Notes: generated by a model not told the origin, from the sequence alone. DNA of 64,000 nucleotides from Solimonas soli DSM 21787 (GCF_000474945.1 NZ_KI440836.1:295917-359916), one strand, 5' to 3'; positions 52,464 to 61,135 are shown, numbered from the stretch's first letter. Made by a program: numbers and translations.

Positions 52464-54382
52464 TGCCGCGCTCGAAGAAAGCATCGGCTAACAAGCCGCA
52501 GAAGGGCATCGCGTCAACCCAGTCGCTGTCCGCTTTCGTCAAAGGTATCTGCGACGTGATGCGGCGCTCCAACTGCGCCAGCGCCTTGCAGTACGTACCG
52601 GAACTGACGTGGATTCTGTTCCTGCGCATTCTGGATGCGCAGGAGGCGCGCGACGCCGAGCAGGCCGAGGCACTGGGTGCGGACTTCTCGCCAGCGCTGC
52701 GCAATCCTTACCGTTGGCAGGATTGGGCTGCACCGTGGTCGGACAAGGTCGATCACCCGAAAACAACCGAGGGCAAACCTCAAGGCTGGAAGCGCCAGGA
52801 GCTGTTCGCGGCCGGTGATGGCAAGTTATTCGACTTCATCAACAAGGAGCTACTGCCGCACCTGCATGCCTTGGACGTTGATCCGCGCACGGGCTTGGCG
52901 AATCCAGCCGCATCGCCGAAGCAGCGCATCATCGGCCGCATCATGACCGCGGTGGAGCGCGTCCGGGTGGATGACGAAGCCAACCTCCGCGACATCCTCG
53001 ACCGCGTTCACGAAATCAGTATTGATCACATCGACGACACGCATTTCTTCACGCTCTCGCAGGTCTATGAAGACCTGCTGCTCAAGATGGGCGAGAAGAA
53101 CTCCGATGGCGGTCAGTTCTTCACGCCACGGGAAGTGATCCGCGCGATGGTGCACACCGTCGATCCTTCACTCGGCCAGACCATCTATGACCCTTGCTGT
53201 GGCACGGGCGGCTTTCTGGCCGTTGCCTACGAGCACGTTGCGCGCAAGCTCGGAAGTTCGGCTGCGAGCACTGATATCGGGGAGCTGAAGCAGGAGACGT
53301 TCTTCGGACGCGAGAAGGAGAACCTCGTGTTCCCGATCGCGCTGGCCAATCTGGTGCTGCACGGGATCGATCAGCCGAACCTCTGGCACGGCAACTCGCT
53401 GACACGCCGAGCCACCTACGGCGCCTTGTTCAAAGGCGCGCCTGCACAGTTTGACGTGATCCTCACGAACCCTCCGTTCGGCGGCAAGGAGGGCAAGGAT
53501 GCGCAGAAGAACTTCGCATTTGAGACCAGTTCCACACAGGTGCTGTTCGTGCAGGACATCCTGGCCGAGCTGGCGCCGAGCGGCACCTGCGCCATCGTGC
53601 TGGATGAGGGCTTGTTGTTCCGCACCAACGAGAGCGCTTTCGTCGAGACCAAGCGCAAGCTGCTGGATGAGTGCGACCTCTGGGCCATCGTGAGCCTGCC
53701 AGGAGGCGTCTTCTCGACGGCTGGTGCAGGCGTGAAGACCAACCTGCTGTTCTTCACCAAGGGGAAGAAGACCGAAAACATCTGGTACTACGACCTGTCC
53801 TGGGTGAAGGTCGGCAAGAAGACACCGCTGACGCTCGCGCACTTTGGCTTCAGCAAGGACGGCGCCGTGTTGGAGGACGATGCCCTGCCGGCCACCTTAC
53901 TGGCTGATTGGCAGGCCGACGCCAATAACGCCGGGCAGTCATTCCCCAGTTACGCCCGAATGCTGGCGTCGCGCTCGGACAGCCGCTATTCGTGGACGGT
54001 GAACTTTGCCAAACGCAGGGCCGATGCACGGGCGAAGATGGAGCCGCTGCTGAACGAGGCCGCGGGCATCAAAGCTGCGGTCGTTGACTTGAAAGAAGCG
54101 CTGAAGGTGCTGAGAAGGGACAAGAGCGCGGAAAGCAGGATCGCGGCGCTTGAGCACGAGATCCGGCAGAAGGAAAAGGCTGCGCGCGATCTTGAAGCCG
54201 AGGCGGCTGGAATCGACGCCGCGACTTTCGATCTGAAGGCCGTCAATCCCAATGCGATTGCCGAGACTGACGATCGCACTCCGGCTCAGATTGTTGCCAG
54301 CATCGAAGAGCATGGCCGCACGGTGCGAGAGGCATTGGGTCGGCTTAATGCGCTGCTGGCTGAAGCACGCTCTCCGGCTTGA
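52463..54382 (+). CDS. hsdM: Type I DNA methyltransferase HsdM
   Basis: The 639-residue protein has an N-terminal helical HsdM domain, the SAM-binding motif DPCCGTGGF (243-251) and the catalytic NPPF (336-339) of N6-adenine methylases. The C-terminal extension (from about 525) is a predicted coiled coil. It needs HsdS for target choice. It is last in the operon; hsdM after hsdS and dinD is an unusual order, since M usually precedes S. Confidence 0.95.
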   Translation: MPRSKKASANKPQKGIASTQSLSAFVKGICDVMRRSNCASALQYVPELTWILFLRILDAQEARDAEQAEALGADFSPALRNPYRWQDWAAPWSDKVDHPKTTEGKPQGWKRQELFAAGDGKLFDFINKELLPHLHALDVDPRTGLANPAASPKQRIIGRIMTAVERVRVDDEANLRDILDRVHEISIDHIDDTHFFTLSQVYEDLLLKMGEKNSDGGQFFTPREVIRAMVHTVDPSLGQTIYDPCCGTGGFLAVAYEHVARKLGSSAASTDIGELKQETFFGREKENLVFPIALANLVLHGIDQPNLWHGNSLTRRATYGALFKGAPAQFDVILTNPPFGGKEGKDAQKNFAFETSSTQVLFVQDILAELAPSGTCAIVLDEGLLFRTNESAFVETKRKLLDECDLWAIVSLPGGVFSTAGAGVKTNLLFFTKGKKTENIWYYDLSWVKVGKKTPLTLAHFGFSKDGAVLEDDALPATLLADWQADANNAGQSFPSYARMLASRSDSRYSWTVNFAKRRADARAKMEPLLNEAAGIKAAVVDLKEALKVLRRDKSAESRIAALEHEIRQKEKAARDLEAEAAGIDAATFDLKAVNPNAIAETDDRTPAQIVASIEEHGRTVREALGRLNALLAEARSPA

Positions 54383-54488
54383 GATGTCGGCCCAATGCAA
54401 GGGGTGATGGCTCGCAGCATTTCAATCTGTGGGCATGTAAAAGGCTACTCACTCTGCTTCACGCCCGACGCGCCGACGGTATAGGTCC

Positions 54489-55259
54489 ATGGGAAAATCA
54501 AGACGAAGACCCTTTCGCTTTCTTGATCTGCGAGGGCCGTCTGCAAGAGTTCGACTATCGGCACGCCAGTCAGAAGCGCTCAAGACTCATGGCCGCGCAC
54601 TGATCCAGACAGTCGAAGGGCTGGCGGATTCCGCCATGGCATTCATCGATGGCGTGTACCCAGCGGAAGCGCCCTACTTCTTCTGGGGCAGCGGAATTCC
54701 ACTGTCCTCCCATAAACGGGACATACCCGATCGCCAGAAGCGAGGGGAGTTGATCGAGTCGATCATTGACGAGCTGACGACGGTACGTTCGAGAAATCGC
54801 ACCGCCGACGGGGTTCTGACATATCTGTCGGAGGCGCTTTGCCGCAACTCGCTGATCAAGATCCAGGCGCTCGCGGTGGAAGCCCTGCTCGCTCTGGAGC
54901 TGTACGTAAAGGAGCTGGCCGCTGGCCGGCTTCCGGAGGCGATTCCGCACTTGTCTGCGGCCTACGAAGCGATCATCGAAGCGACATGCCAAGCGTGGGA
55001 TGAGTTCGGCAATGCGCGCCTGCGAGCCCGTAAAGGAGGGCTGAGGCGCCACCAGAAGGACCCGAAGCAAAAGGCCAAGAAGCTGGTCTTCCAGCGCTAC
55101 AGACACTGGCGCGAAGACCCCAAGCTTTTCAAGAGCAAGGCTGCCTTCGCACGAGCCATGCTTGATGAGCACGGGCAACTGGAGAGCCAGAAGAAGATCG
55201 AGGACTGGGTGCGCGAATGGGACCGCGAGCGTGAAATCGGAACCCTGCCAGCAGGGTGA
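54489..55259 (+). CDS. Uncharacterised island protein, 256 residues
   Basis: I do not recognise this family. The protein is mostly helical and has no signal peptide or membrane segment. The C-terminal third, YRHWREDPKLFKSKAAFARAML, then DEHGQLESQKKIEDWVREWDRE, has the pattern of helix-turn-helix-like ends in other island and phage proteins of unknown function. It lies 107 bp after hsdM and 80 bp before the AlpA-like gene, so it could belong to either the defence or the replication module. Confidence 0.75.
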   Translation: MGKSRRRPFRFLDLRGPSARVRLSARQSEALKTHGRALIQTVEGLADSAMAFIDGVYPAEAPYFFWGSGIPLSSHKRDIPDRQKRGELIESIIDELTTVRSRNRTADGVLTYLSEALCRNSLIKIQALAVEALLALELYVKELAAGRLPEAIPHLSAAYEAIIEATCQAWDEFGNARLRARKGGLRRHQKDPKQKAKKLVFQRYRHWREDPKLFKSKAAFARAMLDEHGQLESQKKIEDWVREWDREREIGTLPAG

Positions 55260-55311
55260 GCATCCTGCCGGCAGAGCTGTGGAGAACGTGGTTTTTGTGG
55301 AATAACAATAC

Positions 55312-55338
55312 GGTCGGCCGTTCAAACCAGAGCCGACC
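55312..55338. promoter_or_regulatory. Dyad abutting the start codon of the AlpA-like gene
   Basis: GGTCGGC (55312-55318) is repeated inverted as GCCGACC (55332-55338), and the ATG starts at 55339. No Shine-Dalgarno is visible in the gap. The dyad may be an operator, or an RNA hairpin limiting translation. Confidence 0.55.
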
Positions 55339-55572
55339 ATGGCAGAAGCAATCCGAAACGCACTGGCAGTCATTCGCCGCCGACAGCTTGAGGCCCGACT
55401 GGGGCTGTCGCGCAGCACGATCTACGACCGCCTCGATCCGAAATCACCCCGCTACGATCCCGACTTCCCCCGCCCGATTCGTCTCGGTGCCGGATCGGTC
55501 GGTTGGATTGAGGGCGAGGTTGAACGCTATGTGCAGGCGCTGATCGAGCGCAGCCGCGGGGCAGTGGCATGA
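55339..55572 (+). CDS. AlpA-like excisionase/regulator
   Basis: The 77-residue protein is a small winged helix-turn-helix of the AlpA type: RRRQLEARLGLSRSTIYDRL followed by DFPRPIRLGAGSVGWIEGEVE. AlpA proteins activate excision and module expression in P4-like elements. Its last codons overlap the next start by 4 bp (ATGA). Confidence 0.88.
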   Translation: MAEAIRNALAVIRRRQLEARLGLSRSTIYDRLDPKSPRYDPDFPRPIRLGAGSVGWIEGEVERYVQALIERSRGAVA

Positions 55573-56000
55573 GCGCCGACGCCTTGCTGGCGCGCCTGGA
55601 GGGGGTGCGCGAAGTCTCCGGCGGGTGGCGTGCTGAGTGCCCCGTGGGGCACAAGAGCCGCCAGACGGTCTCGGTCTCGGAATCTGCGAATGGCGCCGTT
55701 CTCGTGCACTGCTTCGCATGCGGCAACGGGGACGACGTACTGCGTCCGCTGGGCCTGTCCTGGAGCGATTTGTTCCCCAAGTCCGCGCGCGAACTGACGC
55801 CACAGGAGCAACGCTTGTGGCGGGAGCAGCGCCGCGTGGCGGGCTGGGCCGCTGCGCTGCGGGTCCTGGACTCCGAGGCGGCTGTACTGTTCGCGGCCGC
55901 TGCCGATTTGGTGGCCGGCCTGCCGCTGTCGGATGAGGACCAGGCGCGTCTGCGTGAGGCCGCCGCGCGCATCGCAGCCGCGCGCGAGATGCTGGCATGA
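55569..56000 (+). CDS. Primase-type CHC2-like zinc-finger protein
   Basis: The 143-residue protein has a zinc-ribbon of the DNA primase type: CPVGHKSRQT followed by HCFACGNGDDVLRPLGL. The finger fits the N-terminal domain of toprim primases, here on its own without a toprim core. A helical tail follows. It overlaps the next gene by 4 bp. It probably works with that ATPase in replicating the island. Confidence 0.8.
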   Translation: MSADALLARLEGVREVSGGWRAECPVGHKSRQTVSVSESANGAVLVHCFACGNGDDVLRPLGLSWSDLFPKSARELTPQEQRLWREQRRVAGWAAALRVLDSEAAVLFAAAADLVAGLPLSDEDQARLREAAARIAAAREMLA

Positions 56001-57643
56001 GCACGCCCGAGAAGGCGACTCGTCGCATGGACGAGCAGGAGAAGCGCGATCTGGCGGTCATCCGGCAGCCGGGTCCCACGCGCTTCAAACGGGCGACAAG
56101 GGTCGATATGCCGGCTGCCATTCGCAGCCATGATGAGGAGGGACGGCCCCGGAAACAGTCTGACGTACTGCTTGATATTGGTCGCCAGCACACGCTGTTC
56201 CACGGTGACGATGGGACTGCCTACGCGCTGGTAGATCGAGCGGTCTATGCCGTCGAATCCTCGGCTTACCGTGAGACCTTGGCCAAGGAATTCCTGAATC
56301 TCACGAACAAGGGCGCAAACCGGAACAGCATGGCCGATGCGGTGACCACGCTCGCCGCCATCGCCAAGCATCGCGGCGATCGTCGGCGGGTGTGGCTGCG
56401 CACGGCATCGGCTGACGGCGGCATCGTGATTGATGCTGGCCACGATGATCGGCGCATGATCGAAGTCTCCGCAGCCGGCTGGACGTGGGTCGATCAGGGC
56501 CCGATGTTCCGGCGCACACCGGGGACGCAAGCGCTGCCCGAGCCGGGTTCGCCGGATTTCGGGCTGTTGTGGAAGTACGTCAACGTAGCCGAGGAGCATC
56601 GTGCACTGGTTGCCGCGTGGATGTTGGCTGCGTTCCGGCCGTCTGGCCCCTATCCGATCCTGTTTCTGAGCGGTGAACAGGGCACCGGAAAGAGCACCGC
56701 GGCGCGCGTGCTGCGTCGCTTGATCGACCCGTCATCCTCTCTCTTGCGGACGCCTCCGAAAGAGGTCCGTGATCTGCTCGTCGGCGCATTGAACGGCTGG
56801 ATTCTCGCTCTCGACAATCTGAGCTTTCTGGGTCCGCAGTTGTCCGATGCGCTTTGCCGGATCAGTACCGGCGGGGCGATCTCAGAGAGGGCTCTGTACA
56901 CGAACACCGATGAGATCCTGATTGAGGTGCAGCGCCCCGTCATCGTCAACGGAATCGAAGAGCTGGCGACCCGGCCGGATCTGGTTGAGCGCGGGCTGCA
57001 TATCGAACTGGAGGTGATTGACGGCCGAATGCCGGAGGCGGCGTTCTGGCGGGCGTTTGAATCGGATGCCCCGCGAATCTTCGGTGCACTGATCGCAGGA
57101 CTGTCGACTGCGATCCGCGATCACGAGTCCATCGACATTGGACGGCTGCCGCGTATGGCTGACTTCGCACAGTGGGCGGCTGCCGGCATCGGCGCATTGG
57201 GGTTTACGGCCGCCGAATTCATGTCCGCCTACCGAGACAATCTCGACACGGGCATGACTGCGGGCGTGGACTCGTCTCCCGTGGGGCGTGCGCTGACGAC
57301 CTTCATGCTCGCGCGCCTGGAGTGGTGCGGTACAGCGTCTGAGTTGCTGTCGGCGCTGACCTCGGTTGCATCCGGCGCGGAGAACACGCAGGCATGGCCC
57401 CGCACTCCGCGCGGCCTGAGCGGGGCTCTTCGGCGGCTGGCGCCGGCACTGCGGAGACAAGGGATCGAAATCAGGACGGAGCGTGGAGCCGACCGAAGCC
57501 GCGCGCGCCTGATCCGTCTGTGCAGCAGCCCGGAGCAACCGTCCGCACCGTCCGAACCGTCCGCGACCAAGCCGCCTTTGGACGATGCGGACGGTATGGA
57601 CGGTTGTCCCCCGCCGTTGCACGAAGTCGAGATCGAACTTTGA
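55997..57643 (+). CDS. Phage/satellite-type replication ATPase (helicase-like)
   Basis: The 548-residue protein has Walker A GEQGTGKST (226-234), a Walker B-like WILALDNLS (268-276), and a downstream VIVNGI (about 314-320) in the spacing of AAA+/SF3 helicases of phage and plasmid primases. The N-terminal part is uncharacterised. The C-terminus is proline-rich and contains three 9-bp repeats in its DNA. It overlaps the zinc-finger gene, so both form a split primase-helicase pair, inferred from order. Confidence 0.8.
   Translation: MSTPEKATRRMDEQEKRDLAVIRQPGPTRFKRATRVDMPAAIRSHDEEGRPRKQSDVLLDIGRQHTLFHGDDGTAYALVDRAVYAVESSAYRETLAKEFLNLTNKGANRNSMADAVTTLAAIAKHRGDRRRVWLRTASADGGIVIDAGHDDRRMIEVSAAGWTWVDQGPMFRRTPGTQALPEPGSPDFGLLWKYVNVAEEHRALVAAWMLAAFRPSGPYPILFLSGEQGTGKSTAARVLRRLIDPSSSLLRTPPKEVRDLLVGALNGWILALDNLSFLGPQLSDALCRISTGGAISERALYTNTDEILIEVQRPVIVNGIEELATRPDLVERGLHIELEVIDGRMPEAAFWRAFESDAPRIFGALIAGLSTAIRDHESIDIGRLPRMADFAQWAAAGIGALGFTAAEFMSAYRDNLDTGMTAGVDSSPVGRALTTFMLARLEWCGTASELLSALTSVASGAENTQAWPRTPRGLSGALRRLAPALRRQGIEIRTERGADRSRARLIRLCSSPEQPSAPSEPSATKPPLDDADGMDGCPPPLHEVEIEL
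57538..57563. repeat. Three iteron-like repeats at the end of the ATPase gene
   Basis: ACCGTCCG occurs at 57538-57545, 57547-57554 and 57556-57563, spaced 9 bp, with an inverted copy CGGACGGT at 57588-57595. They encode a PSAPSEPSA tail. Iterons near a replication gene can mark an origin. Confidence 0.7.
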
Positions 57644-58020
57644 GCATCGCCCAAAAGCTGCTGGTCGAGACCAGCGAAATCGGCATCACGCTGGTGCCCG
57701 CTGGGGAAAAGCTCAAGCTGCGCGCGCCATCCCCGCCGCCGCCGGAACTGGTGGAGCAGCTCCGGGAGCACAAGGCAGACATCCTGCGGCTCTTGCGCGG
57801 TGCCGAAGTAGCTGACGGCGATCTGGCCGGCCGCGCGCGGCAGCGAATCCTTGATGCCTGCAAGTTCCTGGGGCTTGATCCAGCGCCGATCCTGCGTCAG
57901 TTCAACGATTGGCGGGTCACCGCCGACGACATGCGCGAGATGCTGCACTGGACCGACGACACGGTTCGCCGGCACGTCGAGCTGCTGGCCGACGAGATCG
58001 AAACGGGGATGCGCCCGTGA
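57640..58020 (+). CDS. TubC-like docking-domain protein of the replication module
   Basis: The 126-residue protein starts at TTG overlapping the ATPase stop (TTGA). Its first 50 residues (LLVETSEIGITLVPAGEKLK then LVEQLREHKADILRLLR) match the small TubC N-terminal docking fold found in island and phage replication proteins. A helical tail follows. It is translated with the genes on either side. Confidence 0.65.
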   Translation: MSIAQKLLVETSEIGITLVPAGEKLKLRAPSPPPPELVEQLREHKADILRLLRGAEVADGDLAGRARQRILDACKFLGLDPAPILRQFNDWRVTADDMREMLHWTDDTVRRHVELLADEIETGMRP

Positions 58021-58244
58021 CCCTAGGCCCCAGCGACCGTCGGAAGGCGAGCTGGCGCGCTGGGCAGAAAGCCCGGCGAGATCGCATGCGCGACGAGGGC
58101 AGGACGCTCTTGCGTGTCTGGTGCACGGCTGACGAGGCTGCCCGGCTTAAGGAGGCTCTACGGCAATTCCGCCAAGAGCGCGCGCAGCAGAACCAGCGAC
58201 GCGCCGAGTTTCTGAAACGGCTCAAGGCGCGGAGCCGCCGATGA
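58017..58244 (+). CDS. Small basic protein of the replication module
   Basis: The 75-residue protein starts at GTG within the previous stop (GTGA). It is Arg-rich and helical (AARLKEALRQFRQERAQQNQRR), probably nucleic-acid binding. I do not recognise a family. Confidence 0.55.
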   Translation: MTLGPSDRRKASWRAGQKARRDRMRDEGRTLLRVWCTADEAARLKEALRQFRQERAQQNQRRAEFLKRLKARSRR

Positions 58245-58319
58245 TGCGTCATCGGGTTTCGAGGCCGGTTAGCACTCAAGGGACGAGGCACTCGTGCGCG
58301 CGCGTGGTGGGGTTCGGGC

Positions 58320-58571
58320 ATGGATGAATCGGACGACTGGACGCTTCGATACCCAGCGCTCGGCGCCCTCTACGCCCAGGCGCATCCCCAGCAGTACGCT
58401 CGGTTGAAGCAGCGGCGCTGCGGGGCGCACAGCCGAAGCACGGGCATGCCCTGCAAGGCTAAGGCTCTCGGTAACGGTCGCTGCCGATTCCACGGCGGCC
58501 TTTCGACCGGTCCACGAACGGAGGCGGGCAAACGGGCCGCGTTGGCGAACCTGCGGCAGTTCCGGAAATGA
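58320..58571 (+). CDS. HGGxSTGPRT-motif protein
   Basis: The 83-residue protein carries RCGAHSRSTGMPCKAKAL followed by CRFHGGLSTGPRTEAGKRAA, the hallmark of a small family frequent in phages and integrative elements. The cysteines and histidines suggest a zinc finger. Its function is unknown. It overlaps the next gene by 4 bp. Confidence 0.75.
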   Translation: MDESDDWTLRYPALGALYAQAHPQQYARLKQRRCGAHSRSTGMPCKAKALGNGRCRFHGGLSTGPRTEAGKRAALANLRQFRK

Positions 58572-58780
58572 CCGGCGAATCTCAGCGCCGACCGGCGCAG
58601 TTCCAAAGCATCGTCGATGACCGATCGCGCACGTTCTCGATTGATCGCGCCCTCGCGGAGCTGGAGGTCGCCAGCGCGCGGAAGGACATTCCCCTGTCCG
58701 TGCGAACCAAGTTGCTGGCGATCCTCGCCTCGACGGTCTATACACGGCATCGGCAAGGCCGAGCGCGCGAGCGGCGATAG
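58568..58780 (+). CDS. Small uncharacterised protein
   Basis: A 70-residue helical protein starting in the stop of the HGG gene (ATGA). The sequence FSIDRALAELEVASARKDIP, then LSVRTKLLAILAS, reads as a compact helical bundle. No family recognised; the tight overlap is the main support. Confidence 0.55.
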   Translation: MTGESQRRPAQFQSIVDDRSRTFSIDRALAELEVASARKDIPLSVRTKLLAILASTVYTRHRQGRARERR

Positions 58781-58880
58781 GGCTCGCGTGAAGGTGCGCA
58801 CGAGATCCGTATCCCCGCGCTGCGTAGCACCAGTCACGGGGCGTCGCCCTGCTCCAGGCGGAGGCCAAGGTGCGCGTGGA

Positions 58881-59111
58881 TTAACGGTGATAGCGGCAGT
58901 GCGGAACGAGGCGCCATGCTTCCACTGAGGGCGCTTCCAGGGCCGGTATGTCGAGACACCGCCGCTCAACATCGCTCAATGAGGCTTCAAGCAGAGGCGT
59001 GATGCAGCCGGTGGGCCCGAGAGACTGCCTATTGCGCAGCATCTCCCGCGCCCACTCCCGCCTCTGCAAGGCAGTGAATGATGGCGGATCTGGTTCCACT
59101 GGCGGATTCAT
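58881..59111 (-). CDS. Possible small protein, 76 residues
   Basis: A minus-strand frame 9 bp after the J-protein stop reads MNPPVEPDPPSFTALQRREW and then a helix ending RNRQSL. It has no clear Shine-Dalgarno and no known family. Apart from this frame, the 340-bp stretch 58781-59120 shows no gene. Confidence 0.35.
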   Translation of the reverse strand: MNPPVEPDPPSFTALQRREWAREMLRNRQSLGPTGCITPLLEASLSDVERRCLDIPALEAPSVEAWRLVPHCRYHR

Positions 59112-59120
59112 TCGTGCGGA

Positions 59121-59726
59121 TCAGGCTGATTCGAGCCATTCGATCATCTTGTAGACGATGATGCTGAGCGCCGATATCGAGACGAACCAGCCTGTCGGAC
59201 TTTTCCTGTAGATATCGCCAACATCGGTGAGCGCCAGCATGCCGACGATGGTCGCGCCAAAGAGCGCGCTGACAAGAAACGCGCCCTTGCGGTCAGGCTC
59301 GATGAGCGGCAGGAACCAGAAAAGCGCGCAAACAACAATGAAGAACCATCGCTCCAACTTCGAGAATGAGCGCGCCTCTGGTGCCGGCGGTGCGTCGTGC
59401 TCCCGGAGTCTGGACTCTGGATCGTATGCCGAAGGTACGGGCTGTTCGGCCGCAACGCGCGCTGTCGTAGCGTCAGCAGCCATTCGTTCCTGCTCCGCGA
59501 TCCATTCATCGTGCTGCCTGCGGGACTCCGGGTCTGACAGAACTTCGTAAGCACGGTTGATGATTTTCATGCGCCTCTCAGCCACAGACGGGTCGCTGCG
59601 GTTCCTGTCCGGGTGGTACTGATGGCTCAGGGCACGATAGGCGGCCTTGATCACTTCCGGAGGCGCATTACGCGCGATGCGGAGATTGTCGTAGTGCGTC
59701 GCGACTTGTTGAGGCTCTCTCCCCAT
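59121..59726 (-). CDS. J-domain protein with membrane helices
   Basis: The 201-residue protein starts with a J domain (THYDNLRIARNAPPEVIKAA, HQYHPDRN with the HPD motif, NRAYEVLSDPESRRQHDEW). A charged linker follows, then about three hydrophobic segments (FFIVVCALFWFLPLI, AFLVSALFGATIVGMLALT, GWFVSISALSIIVYKMI). It would recruit DnaK to the membrane. The ATG at 59726 is 8 bp after the secreted-protein stop codon; the frame back to 59774 overlaps that gene. Confidence 0.8.
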   Translation of the reverse strand: MGREPQQVATHYDNLRIARNAPPEVIKAAYRALSHQYHPDRNRSDPSVAERRMKIINRAYEVLSDPESRRQHDEWIAEQERMAADATTARVAAEQPVPSAYDPESRLREHDAPPAPEARSFSKLERWFFIVVCALFWFLPLIEPDRKGAFLVSALFGATIVGMLALTDVGDIYRKSPTGWFVSISALSIIVYKMIEWLESA

Positions 59727-59734
59727 CGCTGCGC

Positions 59735-60100
59735 TCAGTCGCAACGGATGTTGTTGCCGCCGAGATTCGTGCAAGGGCGCCCGGTTCGCTGGTCGATCAC
59801 CGGCGCGCCATTATTGAAGTCGGTGTACGGGTTCCCGTACTGATCGAATCGTGTGGTCGGCCCGGACTTCTCTTGGCGATGGCGTCGGTCGCCGTAGTAG
59901 TTGTTGATGACGGGGGGCTCGGGCATGCCAAGCATTGCGCGGAGCAGCTTGCACTCGGGGCCTTCTTCCCGTTTCGGGTTCTTCAGCGAGTCCAGCTCCA
60001 TCCTGCACCGCCTCTTCTGCTCATCGACGCTCACCGCTGCGGCCGGAGCGACGGCGCCCGCGATCGATAGCGCCAATACGAGCGGCAGAAACTTTCTCAT
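59735..60100 (-). CDS. Exported protein with Tyr/Asn-rich middle
   Basis: The 121-residue protein has a signal peptide (MRKFLPLVLALSIAGAVAPAAA) and no lipobox. The mature part is short and basic, with NNYYGDRRHRQ and a C-terminal PCTNLGGNNIRCD. GGGGAGGG precedes the ATG at 60100. It is the second gene of the minus-strand set; the family is not recognised. Confidence 0.7.
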   Translation of the reverse strand: MRKFLPLVLALSIAGAVAPAAAVSVDEQKRRCRMELDSLKNPKREEGPECKLLRAMLGMPEPPVINNYYGDRRHRQEKSGPTTRFDQYGNPYTDFNNGAPVIDQRTGRPCTNLGGNNIRCD

Positions 60101-60151
60101 GGCCACACCCTCCCCTTGATTTGCTGTGAGTGGCAAAGCGCGAGCGCAGCC

Positions 60152-61135
60152 TCAGCCCTGCACGCCCACGATCTGCTCGGCGGCTAGCCACGCTTTGTCC
60201 TTGAGTGCATCGCCGGCACCGAACCACGCGCTGTCCAGGCGATCACCCGACTTCGCGCGCCGGACGTGGTCGGTGTAGTAGGTCACGGCGTTGACCACAC
60301 CCCAAAGCGTCCCCGCAGCTGTTGGCAGGTTCTGACCGGGCGCCGATTTGTTCAGGCTCATCAGAGTCTGATGCTCGCGCTGCGCCGGCAGCGACAGCGG
60401 CTTGTCGGGCTTGGAGCGCAGGAGATCCTCGAAAAACTGAGAGGCCTGATCCGGCTTGATCGGCGTTGCAGCCATTGCCTTGACGGATTTCAGGTAGGCC
60501 TCCCAGGGTTGATCGATGAGCCCGAGTGCTTGATGAATCTCCTCGGCATCGAACAGAACCGTGTGCGGCACCTTCACGTGACGACGGCGCGCATTGTGAA
60601 TGTCGCGGTAGGCCATCTTGATGGTGTTCTGGCACACCACCCGCACTCCAGTGAATGCGGCGGTCGTGGCGAGGGTCTTGTCGCATGAGGTTGCCAGGAG
60701 CAGGTACGCAGCAATCTCGTCCTTCTGTGCGCCGCCGACAGATGCGACGTAGCCCGTCCGAGCAAGCGCCCAGATTTTCCGCCCGCCATCCAGTGCGCCT
60801 GCGGTTTCCAGCTTGTACTGATAGCGATCGACGAGCGTCTGATAGAACTCAAGCACTTGGCGTGGCTGTACCGGCTCGTAGTCCTTGGAGACGATGGAGA
60901 GACCGTCGCCGGTATCGCTGCGCGCGAGCACGAATCGATCGTCGAGCGTGCGCAGTCGACCCTCGAAGGGGTACTGCACGGGAAGCCGCTCCAGTTCCCA
61001 GTCGAGCTTCGCGGCCTTGACCCAGGCCTCGATCGGCTGCCCTTCCGGCAGATGTTCGCCGAGACCGTGCCAGGGTACTTCGCCGGCATAAGCCATAGCC
61101 GCGGTGCCCCTTGTGAAGTCGAGGTTATGTGCCAT
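60152..61135 (-). CDS. DUF932 (YfjQ-like) protein
   Basis: The 327-residue protein has the DUF932 landmarks PWHGLGEHLPEGQPIEAWVK, VSKDYEPVQPRQVLEFYQ, TGVRVVCQNTIKMA and a late GTLWGVVNAVTYYTDH. The family is typical of P4/CP4-like islands and plasmids; function unknown. GGGAGG precedes the ATG at 61135. The gene is divergent from the XRE regulator across a 62-bp operator-like gap. Confidence 0.88.
   Translation of the reverse strand: MAHNLDFTRGTAAMAYAGEVPWHGLGEHLPEGQPIEAWVKAAKLDWELERLPVQYPFEGRLRTLDDRFVLARSDTGDGLSIVSKDYEPVQPRQVLEFYQTLVDRYQYKLETAGALDGGRKIWALARTGYVASVGGAQKDEIAAYLLLATSCDKTLATTAAFTGVRVVCQNTIKMAYRDIHNARRRHVKVPHTVLFDAEEIHQALGLIDQPWEAYLKSVKAMAATPIKPDQASQFFEDLLRSKPDKPLSLPAQREHQTLMSLNKSAPGQNLPTAAGTLWGVVNAVTYYTDHVRRAKSGDRLDSAWFGAGDALKDKAWLAAEQIVGVQG

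Noticed and set aside
60577-60588. A TTCACGTGACG sequence as a third parS
   Set aside because: Only the CACGTG core matches; the outer TGTT/AACA bases are absent.
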